Source: an uncultured Ellagibacter sp.
GTDB lineage: Bacteria > Actinomycetota > Coriobacteriia > Coriobacteriales > Eggerthellaceae
Length of the DNA stretch: 14,552 nt
Direction of reading: 5' to 3'
Assembly (NCBI RefSeq): GCF_934643285.1
Contig: NZ_CAKUBT010000031.1
Coordinates: 1 to 14,552 of the forward strand
Of the stretch, positions 6,352 to 11,997 are shown piece by piece (position 1 is the stretch's first letter; every line of letters starts with the position of its first letter). The notes under the pieces are model-generated. The model was not told the DNA's origin and ran no database searches. It saw only the letters and a program-made list of their open reading frames with translations. The position numbers and the translations under genes were made by a program.

Positions 6352-7204
6352 CTTGTTCTCCCGTAAGGTCGCTCAAGACCTGGTCGATGTCTGCATCGAC
6401 GAGCACCGAGCGCTCGCTGATGTCGGGGTGGGTATACGCCTCGCCGAGGTTGACGCACGCGTAGGTTGACTCAGGGTTTGCGTACGTGCGGCGCCAGAAC
6501 GGGTACTTGATTATGACGGGTGTGTTTGCGCCCACACCGAGTTCCAGGTAGAGCACCTTGCCGTTCTGGTTCGCTTCCAGGAATTCTCGGTAGCGCTCGG
6601 CGGCGCTTCGCCAGCCGACATCCTCGACGAACGTTGCGTCGGCGCGCAGATTCATGGACAGGGGCTTGCCGCAGCGCGGGCAAAAGGGCACGAGCTCTGT
6701 CGGAACGCGCATGTCGTGCTGCTCTTCAACCATACGTTTCACCACATCGTAGTTGTCGTACGTCTTGTCGTGGCACGGCACGCTACACTGCCACAGGCCG
6801 TAGTCGCCCTGCGTATAGAACAGGCGCTTCTTGGGAAAGCCCGCCATCTGGAACTGATGGTCCACGTTGGTGGTGACGACGAAGAAATCCTTCCCCTCCA
6901 GCAGACGCAGCAGTTTGTCGTAGGTGTCTTTCGGGGGATTCACGTAGCGGTTGTACCAAATGTGGCGGCTCCAGTAGGCCCAGCGCTCCTCTTTTGTGGG
7001 GAAGGGGAAAAACCCTGCGGAGTACATGTCGCGCAAGCCGTACTTCTCGATGAAATCGCCGAAGTAACGCTTGAATCGCTCGCCTGAGTACGTCAACCCG
7101 GCGGCAGTTGAGATCCCGGCGCCCGCGCCGATCACGATGGCGTCGGCCGTGTCGATTGTGCCTTTGAGCTTGGCTATCGCTTGCAGGTATCCTTTTGTTT
7201 CCAT
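6338..7204 (-). CDS. Class M sirtuin (SirTM), protein ADP-ribosyltransferase
   Basis: The product is 288 residues from the ATG at 7204, which has AGGA 8 bases upstream; an alternative ATG at 7213 adds three residues. NAD-binding motifs are GAGAGISTAAGL (26-37) and ELGVGANTP (221-229). The catalytic region is TTNVDHQF (111-118) and TQGDYGLWQC (131-140). The usual sirtuin HG is replaced by Q132-G, and N113, D115 and Q132 are the residues expected for SirTM. Zn2+ is held by C140, C144, C175 and C178. Known members have little deacylase activity and instead ADP-ribosylate a partner protein in a stress-dependent way. The gene follows the ferredoxin by one base or a few bases and overlaps the macrodomain gene. 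No gcvH-L or lipoate ligase is in the window. Longer in-frame upstream starts fall inside the ferredoxin gene and are rejected. Confidence 0.92.
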   Translation of the reverse strand: METKGYLQAIAKLKGTIDTADAIVIGAGAGISTAAGLTYSGERFKRYFGDFIEKYGLRDMYSAGFFPFPTKEERWAYWSRHIWYNRYVNPPKDTYDKLLRLLEGKDFFVVTTNVDHQFQMAGFPKKRLFYTQGDYGLWQCSVPCHDKTYDNYDVVKRMVEEQHDMRVPTELVPFCPRCGKPLSMNLRADATFVEDVGWRSAAERYREFLEANQNGKVLYLELGVGANTPVIIKYPFWRRTYANPESTYACVNLGEAYTHPDISERSVLVDADIDQVLSDLTGEQDGHR

Positions 7205-7214
7205 GGCGTCCATC

Positions 7215-7475
7215 CTATAGTTTCGCAATCGCCTGGACAGGGCAGGCTTCCTGGCATATGCCGCAGCGCAGGCAGTGGGACTGGTCGATGACGGAGGGGC
7301 TGCCGGGCGTGATGCACAGTTCAGGGCATTTCTCGGCGCAGATGCCGCAACCGATGCAGCTATCTTCGATAAGGAACGTTCGCGCATTCGCCTCGGCGCC
7401 ACCCAAGGTAAACGATTTGCGGAAGATCGGTCGCTGCCCCAAATCGAAATACTCGCCTTCAATGCAGATGGACAT
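7215..7475 (-). CDS. Small 2[4Fe-4S] ferredoxin-type protein
   Basis: The product is 86 residues from the ATG at 7475, chosen because AAGG sits 6 bases upstream and GGAGG slightly further; an ATG at 7493 would add six residues. Two clusters are predicted by CIGCGICAEKCP (Cys 40, 43, 46, 50) and CLRCGICQEACP (Cys 68, 71, 74, 78). The first 30 residues (EYFDLGQRPIFRKSFTLGG) are not typical ferredoxin. They resemble the linker that, in some anaerobe proteins, joins a pyridoxamine-phosphate-oxidase-like flavin domain to a C-terminal ferredoxin, so this may be a trimmed version of such a protein. The stop is immediately before the SirTM start, so the two are almost certainly co-translated. The ferredoxin could feed electrons to an unseen partner, or could be the ADP-ribosylation target. 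Confidence 0.87.
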   Translation of the reverse strand: MSICIEGEYFDLGQRPIFRKSFTLGGAEANARTFLIEDSCIGCGICAEKCPELCITPGSPSVIDQSHCLRCGICQEACPVQAIAKL

Positions 7476-7502
7476 TTTCAACCTTATTCCCTCCATGCGG
7501 AA

Positions 7503-7529
7503 GCCGGGACGGCATATCACCGCCCCGGC
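7503..7529 (-). terminator. Hairpin between NAD(P)-binding gene and ferredoxin gene
   Basis: A 10-bp stem with one G-T pair (GCCGGGGCGG with CCGTCCCGGC, loop TGATATG) begins 28 bases after the stop of the NAD(P)-binding protein. The following TTCCGC is not a T-tract, and the ferredoxin SD follows at once. It is more likely a processing stem or weak terminator that permits read-through than a full stop. Confidence 0.4.
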
Positions 7530-7556
7530 ACTCTTCGAGTTTCCTGTTCAACCTGG

Positions 7557-8192
7557 CTATTTGCGCACGACGCTGATTCGCTGCTGGATATGCTCGCCCG
7601 ACTCGATCTCGTCGACCATGGCGATGGCGTAGTCGGCATAGCTGATGACCGACTCTCCATCGGCGCTGAGCGTCAGCTCTTCGCCGCCGAGGATGTAACC
7701 GCCGGTGCGCTCGCCGTCTGCCTGGAAGTCGCCCGCGGGCGAGATGTAGGTCCACTTGGCGTCATCGCGCGCACGCAGTTCTTCGAGCGCCTTGGCCATG
7801 GCCGCCGCCAGCGGCTTGAAGGCGTCGGGGAAATCCGGCGTGTCGGAGACGGTCACGGTGTGCTCGGGGTTGACGTAGAGCGAGCCCGCGCCGCCTACGA
7901 TAAGCAGACGCGTATCGGTTCCGGAGAGGCAGTCGCAAAGGTGCGCGAGCGTGGTCGAGTGTTGGTCGAGCGTTTCGGGCGTCCAGGCGCCGAACGCATC
8001 AACGACGGCGTCAAAGCCCGAAAGGTCCGCGGCCGTGATGTCCATGATGTCCTTGACGACGGCCTTCTCGGCGCTTGTCCTGTTCCCGCCACGCACGAAG
8101 GCGGTGACATCCATACCGCGCGAAGCGGCCTCCTTCACGATGAGCTGGCCGGCTTTGCCGTTGGCTGCGACGACTGCAATCTTTTTGGTCAT
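7557..8192 (-). CDS. NAD(P)H-binding protein, NmrA/YwnB-like short-chain fold
   Basis: This 211-residue soluble protein has a Rossmann start IAVVAANGKAGQLIVKEAASRG (4-25, a glycine-rich loop of the NGxxG kind) and a DIMDITAADLSGFDAVVDAFG segment. LLIVGGAGSLYV and TYISPAGDFQADGERTGGY follow, as expected for small atypical SDR proteins such as YwnB and NmrA-like oxidoreductases. Its substrate is unknown; relatives act as NAD(P)H-dependent reductases or redox sensors. SD AAAGGA lies about 8 bases before the ATG. It is divergent from an HxlR regulator, a common pairing in which the regulator controls the reductase. It is first in line before the ferredoxin-SirTM-macrodomain genes, with an 81-base gap that has no obvious promoter, so all may share its promoter. 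Confidence 0.86.
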   Translation of the reverse strand: MTKKIAVVAANGKAGQLIVKEAASRGMDVTAFVRGGNRTSAEKAVVKDIMDITAADLSGFDAVVDAFGAWTPETLDQHSTTLAHLCDCLSGTDTRLLIVGGAGSLYVNPEHTVTVSDTPDFPDAFKPLAAAMAKALEELRARDDAKWTYISPAGDFQADGERTGGYILGGEELTLSADGESVISYADYAIAMVDEIESGEHIQQRISVVRK

Positions 8193-8358
8193 GATAGTTT
8201 CCTTTCATCCGTGCGACTTGGTGTCGCGCTTGATTCCCGATAGCCCATACTGTAAGGTGAACGGTGTTAATACGTAAGTAGGCACAATAATGTGCTATAG
8301 GCACCAAGTAGAAACTATCGTTAATTACCTGCGAAAATAAAATGTGAAGGAGGTCCAT
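8193..8358. promoter_or_regulatory. Divergent intergenic region, candidate HxlR operator
   Basis: This 166-base AT-richer region separates the NAD(P)-binding gene from the HxlR gene. It contains an inverted repeat GCACA-ATAA-TGTGC (8282-8295) and a direct repeat TAGGCAC at 8279-8285 and 8298-8304 (19-base period), plus AATAAT and TATAGG strings that could serve as -10 boxes. A winged-helix dimer could bind the inverted repeat and control both directions. No single promoter can be assigned with confidence. Confidence 0.45.
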
Positions 8359-8703
8359 ATGTCATCTTTGATGCTTGAAGAATTGCCCGCTTGCCCGGTG
8401 GAGACCACGCTTGCGCTCATAGGCAACAAGTGGCAGGTGCTCATCTTGCGAGATCTGAGTCTGAACGGAACCATGCGGTTCAAGGAGCTGCAGCGTTCTA
8501 TAGGGAAGATTTCGCAAAAAGTGCTCACGTCGAATCTCCGGGCGATGGAGGATGCCGGCATCGTGCATCGCGAGGTTTTCGCGGAGGTGCCCCCGCGCGT
8601 GGAGTATTCGCTCACCGAGACGGGCGCATCGCTCAAACCCGTGCTCGACGCCATGTGGGCGTGGGGTGAGCGCTACAAGGAAATGCTTCAAAAGAATCGA
8701 TGA
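8359..8703 (+). CDS. HxlR-family winged-helix transcriptional regulator
   Basis: The product is 114 residues from the ATG at 8359. An upstream in-frame GTG at 8344 is rejected because it overlaps a textbook AAGGAGGT Shine-Dalgarno 4 bases before this ATG. The HxlR pattern is clear: ACPVETTLALIGNKW (11-25), ILRDLSLNGTMRFKELQRSIG, QKVLTSNLRAMEDAGIVHRE (recognition helix and wing), and YSLTETGASLKPVLDAMWAWG. C12 near the N-terminus is at the position used as the thiol sensor in YodB and HypR type members, which respond to quinones, disulfide stress or aldehydes. It is divergent to the NAD(P)-binding gene and probably controls that operon and itself. The inducing signal is inferred, not shown. 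Confidence 0.9.
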   Translation: MSSLMLEELPACPVETTLALIGNKWQVLILRDLSLNGTMRFKELQRSIGKISQKVLTSNLRAMEDAGIVHREVFAEVPPRVEYSLTETGASLKPVLDAMWAWGERYKEMLQKNR

Positions 8704-8737
8704 CGAACGGATGGAAAGGTTTGCGAGGGGGTAACCG

Positions 8738-9277
8738 ATGATGTTAGAAACCGAAAGATTGCTCTTGCGTCCTTGGAGGGAATCCGATGCGGAGGACCTC
8801 TATCGCTATGCCAGTGACCCGAAGGTGGGCCCCGTTGCAGGGTGGCCTGTTCATACGAGCGTCGAGAACAGCCGAGAGATTATCCGCGACGTCTTTTCCG
8901 CCGAGGAGACGTACGCAGTGTGCCTAAAGGGGGACAGGCGGGCCATCGGAAGCATCGGCCTCATTCCGCCTGAGCAGACCCAGGTCGCCGCGCCGCCTAC
9001 GGAGATGGAGATAGGTTTTTGGATTGGCGTCCCGTTCTGGGGGAGCGGCTACATCCCGGAGGCGGTTCGCGAAATTCAACGGCATGCTTTCGAGGACCTC
9101 GGCTGCACGGCGCTTTGGTGCGGCTACTACGACGGCAACGGGAAGTCGAAGCGCGTCCAGGAGAAGTGCGGGTTCGCCTTCCACCATACCGAGGAAGGCG
9201 TCGATTGCCCTTTAATCGGCGATGTGCGTATCGAACACTTCACGTATCTGAGTCGGGAGAAATGGAGCCTCCTATAG
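8738..9277 (+). CDS. GNAT-family acetyltransferase (RimJ/RimL type)
   Basis: The 179 residues begin with the hallmark ETERLLLRPWRESDAEDLY (4-22) of the RimJ/RimL-like acetyltransferases. The acetyl-CoA binding region EIGFWIGVPFWGSGYIPEAV (motif A, with the W-G-S-G-Y loop) and a C-terminal S-KRVQEKCGF segment (the N-x-x-S-x-R-V-x-E-K-x-G-F type) follow. It transfers acetyl from acetyl-CoA to an amine; the substrate cannot be predicted, and family members act on ribosomal proteins, other N-termini or small molecules. SD GAGGGGG lies about 6 bases before the ATG; a second ATG follows at once. It sits 34 bases after the HxlR gene on the same strand and is probably cotranscribed with it. Confidence 0.92.
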   Translation: MMLETERLLLRPWRESDAEDLYRYASDPKVGPVAGWPVHTSVENSREIIRDVFSAEETYAVCLKGDRRAIGSIGLIPPEQTQVAAPPTEMEIGFWIGVPFWGSGYIPEAVREIQRHAFEDLGCTALWCGYYDGNGKSKRVQEKCGFAFHHTEEGVDCPLIGDVRIEHFTYLSREKWSLL

Positions 9278-9280
9278 GTC

Positions 9281-9484
9281 CTAACGTTCTTCAGGGGCAT
9301 CGGGGTGCTCGGACCACGGCGGCGGGTCCATCACCGTCATATCAAGGCGAAGAGTCTGCGCAATGAGCGTCGCAAGGAGTTTTCTCATTGGTTTGACGTT
9401 TGCGCCTTGATTCGTCAAAACCAGGAAGCCAATTGCTGCCCGCCATTGGCCAGTAGGTCTTCTAATGTCCCTCTTTTGAGACAT
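9281..9484 (-). CDS. Doubtful small hypothetical protein
   Basis: This is a 67-residue frame (or 78 residues from an ATG at 9517) that converges on the acetyltransferase gene, with only three bases between the two stops. It ends in a proline-rich tail PPPWSEHPDAPEER and contains GQWRAAIGFLVLTNQG. Codon third positions are moderately GC-rich, as in the rest of the window. There is no clear Shine-Dalgarno and no family recognised. The longer start would overlap the promoter of the next plus-strand gene. It could equally be non-coding spacer or a relic. Confidence 0.3.
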   Translation of the reverse strand: MSQKRDIRRPTGQWRAAIGFLVLTNQGANVKPMRKLLATLIAQTLRLDMTVMDPPPWSEHPDAPEER

Positions 9485-9501
9485 GGGGTTACCGAGCTCG
9501 T

Positions 9502-9510
9502 TGGTATTAT
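9502..9510 (+). promoter_or_regulatory. Extended -10 promoter (TGGTATTAT) for the DUF4177-like gene
   Basis: TG-n-TATTAT ends 51 bases before the ATG at 9562, which gives a leader of about 45 bases with the small palindrome CCAGC-CTA-GCTGG (9525-9537). No good -35 is visible. The identical nine bases occur before ychF at 13416. Confidence 0.45.
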
Positions 9511-9561
9511 TTTGCATGTAAAGACCAGCCTAGCTGGGGTCGACCATCGAGAGGAGCCGAC

Positions 9562-9834
9562 ATGGGATTCATGGACAACGTCATGGGCAGCTTTAACGAC
9601 GAGGCTGGGAAAATCAACACCGGAACAGGCCAATATCGCGTTATGCAGGTCGTTCTGAGGGAGAAGTTCGTCGGCAAGGGATCTAAGAACTTCGCCGAGA
9701 TCGAGGAGCTTTGCAACCAGCAGTACGCCGAAGGTTACCGCCTCCACACGTTCGCGCAGTCGACGGCGGGATCCACCGGCATCGGCGGCGGCGATCGAAC
9801 CGTGTGCAACCTCGTGTTCGAGCGCATGAACTAA
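9562..9834 (+). CDS. DUF4177-like small protein
   Basis: This 90-residue soluble protein has a short N-terminal lead (MGFMDNVMGSFNDEAG) and then YRVMQVVLREKF, FAEIEELCNQQYAEGYRLHTFAQ and RTVCNLVFERM. It is a beta-helix-beta pattern like DUF4177 proteins, in which a strand is followed by a helix ending in the AEGW/Y-L motif and a last strand with FER. Function is unknown. GAGGAG lies about 6 bases before the ATG and the gene is well isolated by its own promoter and a strong terminator, so it is most likely a monocistronic unit. There are no membrane segments, and codon use matches the neighbours. Confidence 0.8.
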   Translation: MGFMDNVMGSFNDEAGKINTGTGQYRVMQVVLREKFVGKGSKNFAEIEELCNQQYAEGYRLHTFAQSTAGSTGIGGGDRTVCNLVFERMN

Positions 9835-9877
9835 CACAGGCGCGCCGGGAAGCTTCGCGCCCTCGCACACAACAGTT

Positions 9878-9920
9878 TGCGCCCCAGAGCGTTCTCGCGC
9901 GCTCGGGGGCGCATCTTGTT
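9878..9920 (+). terminator. Rho-independent terminator after the DUF4177-like gene
   Basis: TGCGCCCC pairs with GGGGCGCA (8 bp). Above one A/G mismatch GAGCG pairs with CGCTC, and the loop is TTCTCGCG. TCTTGTTT follows. The stem is 44 bases after the stop codon. Confidence 0.75.
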
Positions 9921-9944
9921 TGCGGCTCGAACCGTCGCGACGCG

Positions 9945-9973
9945 TGGACTTGCGAGCGCAGGCGTGATATAGT
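9945..9973 (+). promoter_or_regulatory. Promoter of the ade-guanine deaminase operon
   Basis: TGGACT (-35-like, 9945-9950), a 17-base spacer and TATAGT (9968-9973) with an upstream TG-n give an extended -10 promoter. The predicted start is near 9980, about 240 bases before the adenine deaminase ATG, so the transcript has a long leader. Confidence 0.6.
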
Positions 9974-9979
9974 TCGCCC

Positions 9980-10145
9980 ATGTCGTTAGGCGAAAAGGAG
10001 CGTCGAGGCAGTGCATTTCCCCTGCATAGCAACAGGAAAGGCCCATATGCCTGCCTCCGTGCCCCTCAATTCCCATGGAAAAATAGGGAAATCGCGCCAT
10101 CTTCGTGCGGGGCTTCGAGCGACACGACATATTTCACTTGGCGAT
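9980..10145 (+). ncRNA. Structured 5' leader upstream of adenine deaminase, candidate riboswitch or attenuator
   Basis: The leader has a strong hairpin in which GAGGCAG(T)GCAT (10005-10016) pairs with ATGCCTGCCTC (10047-10057), 11 bp with one bulge. Inside it CCTG (10021-10024) pairs with CAGG (10033-10036), flanked by TTT and AAA. Further on, TTCCC (10070-10074) faces GGGAA, and GCCCC (10061-10065) can close on a later GGGGC. It ends in a terminator directly before the gene. It lacks the conserved core of the purine riboswitch and I could not match it to another class I know. Structure is read by eye; ligand sensing is inference. Confidence 0.5.
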
Positions 10146-10185
10146 AAGCGCGCAGGGCGAAAAGCTCTGTGCGCTTTTGCGTTTT
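10146..10185 (+). terminator. Intrinsic terminator in the ade leader
   Basis: A 13-bp stem with two G-T wobbles (AAGCGCGCAGGGC, loop GAAAA, GCTCTGTGCGCTT) is followed by TTGCGTTTT. It ends 34 bases before the adenine deaminase start and is downstream of that gene's promoter, so it must be bypassed for expression. This is the usual position of an attenuator switch. Confidence 0.72.
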
Positions 10186-10219
10186 AGAAGACGAGAGCGG
10201 TTACGCGAAAGGAAAGCGC

Positions 10220-11989
10220 ATGGACAGGGAACTTCTGAGCGTTGCAGGTGGAACCAAGCCGGCCGACGTGGTCATCACGGGCGGTCGCATCGTTAACGTC
10301 TACACGGGCGAGATCTATGACGGCGGCGTGGCGATTAGCAACCAAACTATCGCGGCGGTCGGCGACGTCGACTACTGCATCGGCGAGGGCACGCGCACGA
10401 TCGATGCCGAGGGGGCCTTCATCACCCCGGGCTTCATCGACGGGCATATCCATCCGGAAAGCTCCGACCTCGCTATTCGCCCCTTCGCGGAGGCCGTGCT
10501 CAAGCATGGCACCACCTCCATCATGACCGACCTTCACGAAGTCGGCGTGGTGTCTGGTCTTCCCGGCATCGAGGCCGTGCTTGAGGAAAACGAGATCACC
10601 GACCTCAATCTGTACTTCGTCGTGCCGTCGCACGTGCCCTTCTCGCCTGCGCTCGAGACGAGCGGCGGCAAGTTCAATCCCGAAATCATCCGCGAGGCGC
10701 TGAAGCGCCCCGACGCCGTTGGCATCTCCGAATGTGTCGGTCCCTACGTTCTCGCCGAGCTGCCCGATTTGCTCGAGTCGCTTGACGACGTCGCCTCTAT
10801 GAAGGGTATGACCGCGCAGGGGCATCTCGTCGAGATGAAGGGCAAGGACCTCAACAAATGCGTCGCCGCCGGCATCTCCACCTGCCACGAGGGGCTTTCC
10901 GCCGACGACATCATGGACCGCGCACGCGCGGGCGTCCATGCCATGCTGCGCGAGTCTTCTGCCGCTCGCACCCTCTCTGACCAGCTGAAATGCATCGTCG
11001 GCAAGGACATCGACACCTCCATGATGAGCATCGTCACCGACGACTTGCATTGCTGCGACTTGGCCACGACGGGACATCTGGACCATCATCTGAAGCTCGC
11101 CCTTGAAGCCGGCGTGCCGTTCGCGAAGGCCATCCAGATGGTCACCATCAACGCCGCGCGCGCCTTCGAGCTCACCGACATCGGAGCGCTCGCACCCGGA
11201 AAGCGCGCCGACATGAACATCGTCTCGGGCGACACCGCCGAGGACTTCCAGGTCGTGAGCGTCTTCTCGCGCGGCAAGCAGATCGTCGACCACGGCGAGC
11301 TGCTCGTCCACTACGAGAAGGCCACCCACGACCCCTGCCTGCTCAACACCACGAAGCTCTTGAACCCCATCACGCCCGACAGCTTCAAGATCGCCGCCCC
11401 CGAAGGCGCCAAGCGCGTGAAGGTGACCTGCATGGACACGCTCCCGTGGATCCCCGTCACGCAGCTGCGCGAGGTCGAGCTCGAGTGCAAGGACGGCTAC
11501 GTGGCCTGCGACGTTTCCCAAGACGTCCTCTACATCGCGCAAGTCGAGCGCTATGGCATAAACGGCAACGTCGGCCGCGCGTTCATGGGCGGATTCCACA
11601 TGACGAGCGGCGCCATCGCCTCCTCGGTCGGACATGACAACCACAACGTGATCGTCATGGGCACGAACTTCGAGGACATGGCAGTCGCTGTGAACCACAT
11701 AATCGAGATCGGCGGCGGGCAGTGCCTAGTCGACGGTGGGGAAGTCATCGAGTGCGTGGAATACCCCGTCTGCGGCCTGCTCACCGACCTCTCCTGCGAG
11801 GAGCTCGCCGCGCGGAAGAACGCGCTCAACGCCGCCTGCGCCGAGCGCGGCTGCATCATCTCCATCCCGTTCATGTTCCTCTCCTTCATCTGCCTGGCGG
11901 CGCTGCCCGCGTACGCCATCACCGACCACGGCTTCATCAACGTGATAACGCTGCAGATCGAAGACCCCATCAAGGGCGTCGTGGAATAG
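10220..11989 (+). CDS. ade: Adenine deaminase
   Basis: The 589 residues from the ATG at 10220 match the usual length (about 580). This start has AAAGGA at good spacing; an upstream in-frame ATG at 10169 lies inside the terminator stem and is rejected. It is an amidohydrolase-superfamily metalloenzyme that converts adenine and water to hypoxanthine and ammonia in the cytoplasm. Seen: PGFIDGHIHPESS (70-82, metal-binding HxH), CHEGLSADD, IVTDDLHCCDL, GALAPGKRADM, then the C-terminal adenine deaminase domain with SVGHDNHNVIVMG. A family-type end IPFMFLSFICLAALPAYAITDHGFI follows. The last hydrophobic stretch is the normal C-terminal core, not a membrane anchor. It is followed after 8 bases by guanine deaminase, so the operon handles both purine bases. 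Expression is probably set by the leader and terminator upstream. Confidence 0.95.
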   Translation: MDRELLSVAGGTKPADVVITGGRIVNVYTGEIYDGGVAISNQTIAAVGDVDYCIGEGTRTIDAEGAFITPGFIDGHIHPESSDLAIRPFAEAVLKHGTTSIMTDLHEVGVVSGLPGIEAVLEENEITDLNLYFVVPSHVPFSPALETSGGKFNPEIIREALKRPDAVGISECVGPYVLAELPDLLESLDDVASMKGMTAQGHLVEMKGKDLNKCVAAGISTCHEGLSADDIMDRARAGVHAMLRESSAARTLSDQLKCIVGKDIDTSMMSIVTDDLHCCDLATTGHLDHHLKLALEAGVPFAKAIQMVTINAARAFELTDIGALAPGKRADMNIVSGDTAEDFQVVSVFSRGKQIVDHGELLVHYEKATHDPCLLNTTKLLNPITPDSFKIAAPEGAKRVKVTCMDTLPWIPVTQLREVELECKDGYVACDVSQDVLYIAQVERYGINGNVGRAFMGGFHMTSGAIASSVGHDNHNVIVMGTNFEDMAVAVNHIIEIGGGQCLVDGGEVIECVEYPVCGLLTDLSCEELAARKNALNAACAERGCIISIPFMFLSFICLAALPAYAITDHGFINVITLQIEDPIKGVVE

Positions 11990-11997
11990 GGCGAGAG

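Noticed and set aside
7205..7462. N-terminal extension of SirTM to a 374-residue protein
   Set aside because: The extra 86 residues overlap the ferredoxin gene out of frame, are Ser/Ala/Arg-rich and do not resemble sirtuins. Starts at 7204 or 7213 fit the family length.
9839..9861. Second hairpin (GGCGCG / CGCGCC) directly after the DUF4177-like stop
   Set aside because: The stem is only 6 bp and has no T-tract; the stronger terminator follows at 9878.
9415..10032. 205-residue minus-strand frame across the DUF4177-like gene
   Set aside because: It crosses a promoter, a supported plus-strand gene and a strong terminator, and its sequence has no recognisable motif.
9980..10140. Classical purine riboswitch before ade
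   Set aside because: The conserved junction and loop sequences expected for the guanine/adenine class (UAUAAU-like joining segment, CUACC, GACUAU) are not present.
10184..11698. 504-residue open frame on the minus strand opposite ade
   Set aside because: It is an antisense shadow caused by high GC3 codon use. The composition is His/Asp/Val-rich with no family motif, while the plus strand encodes a complete adenine deaminase.
11722..11997. N-terminal extension of guanine deaminase
   Set aside because: It overlaps the ade 3' end in another frame and is Arg-rich nonsense; the ATG at 11998 fits the family start.
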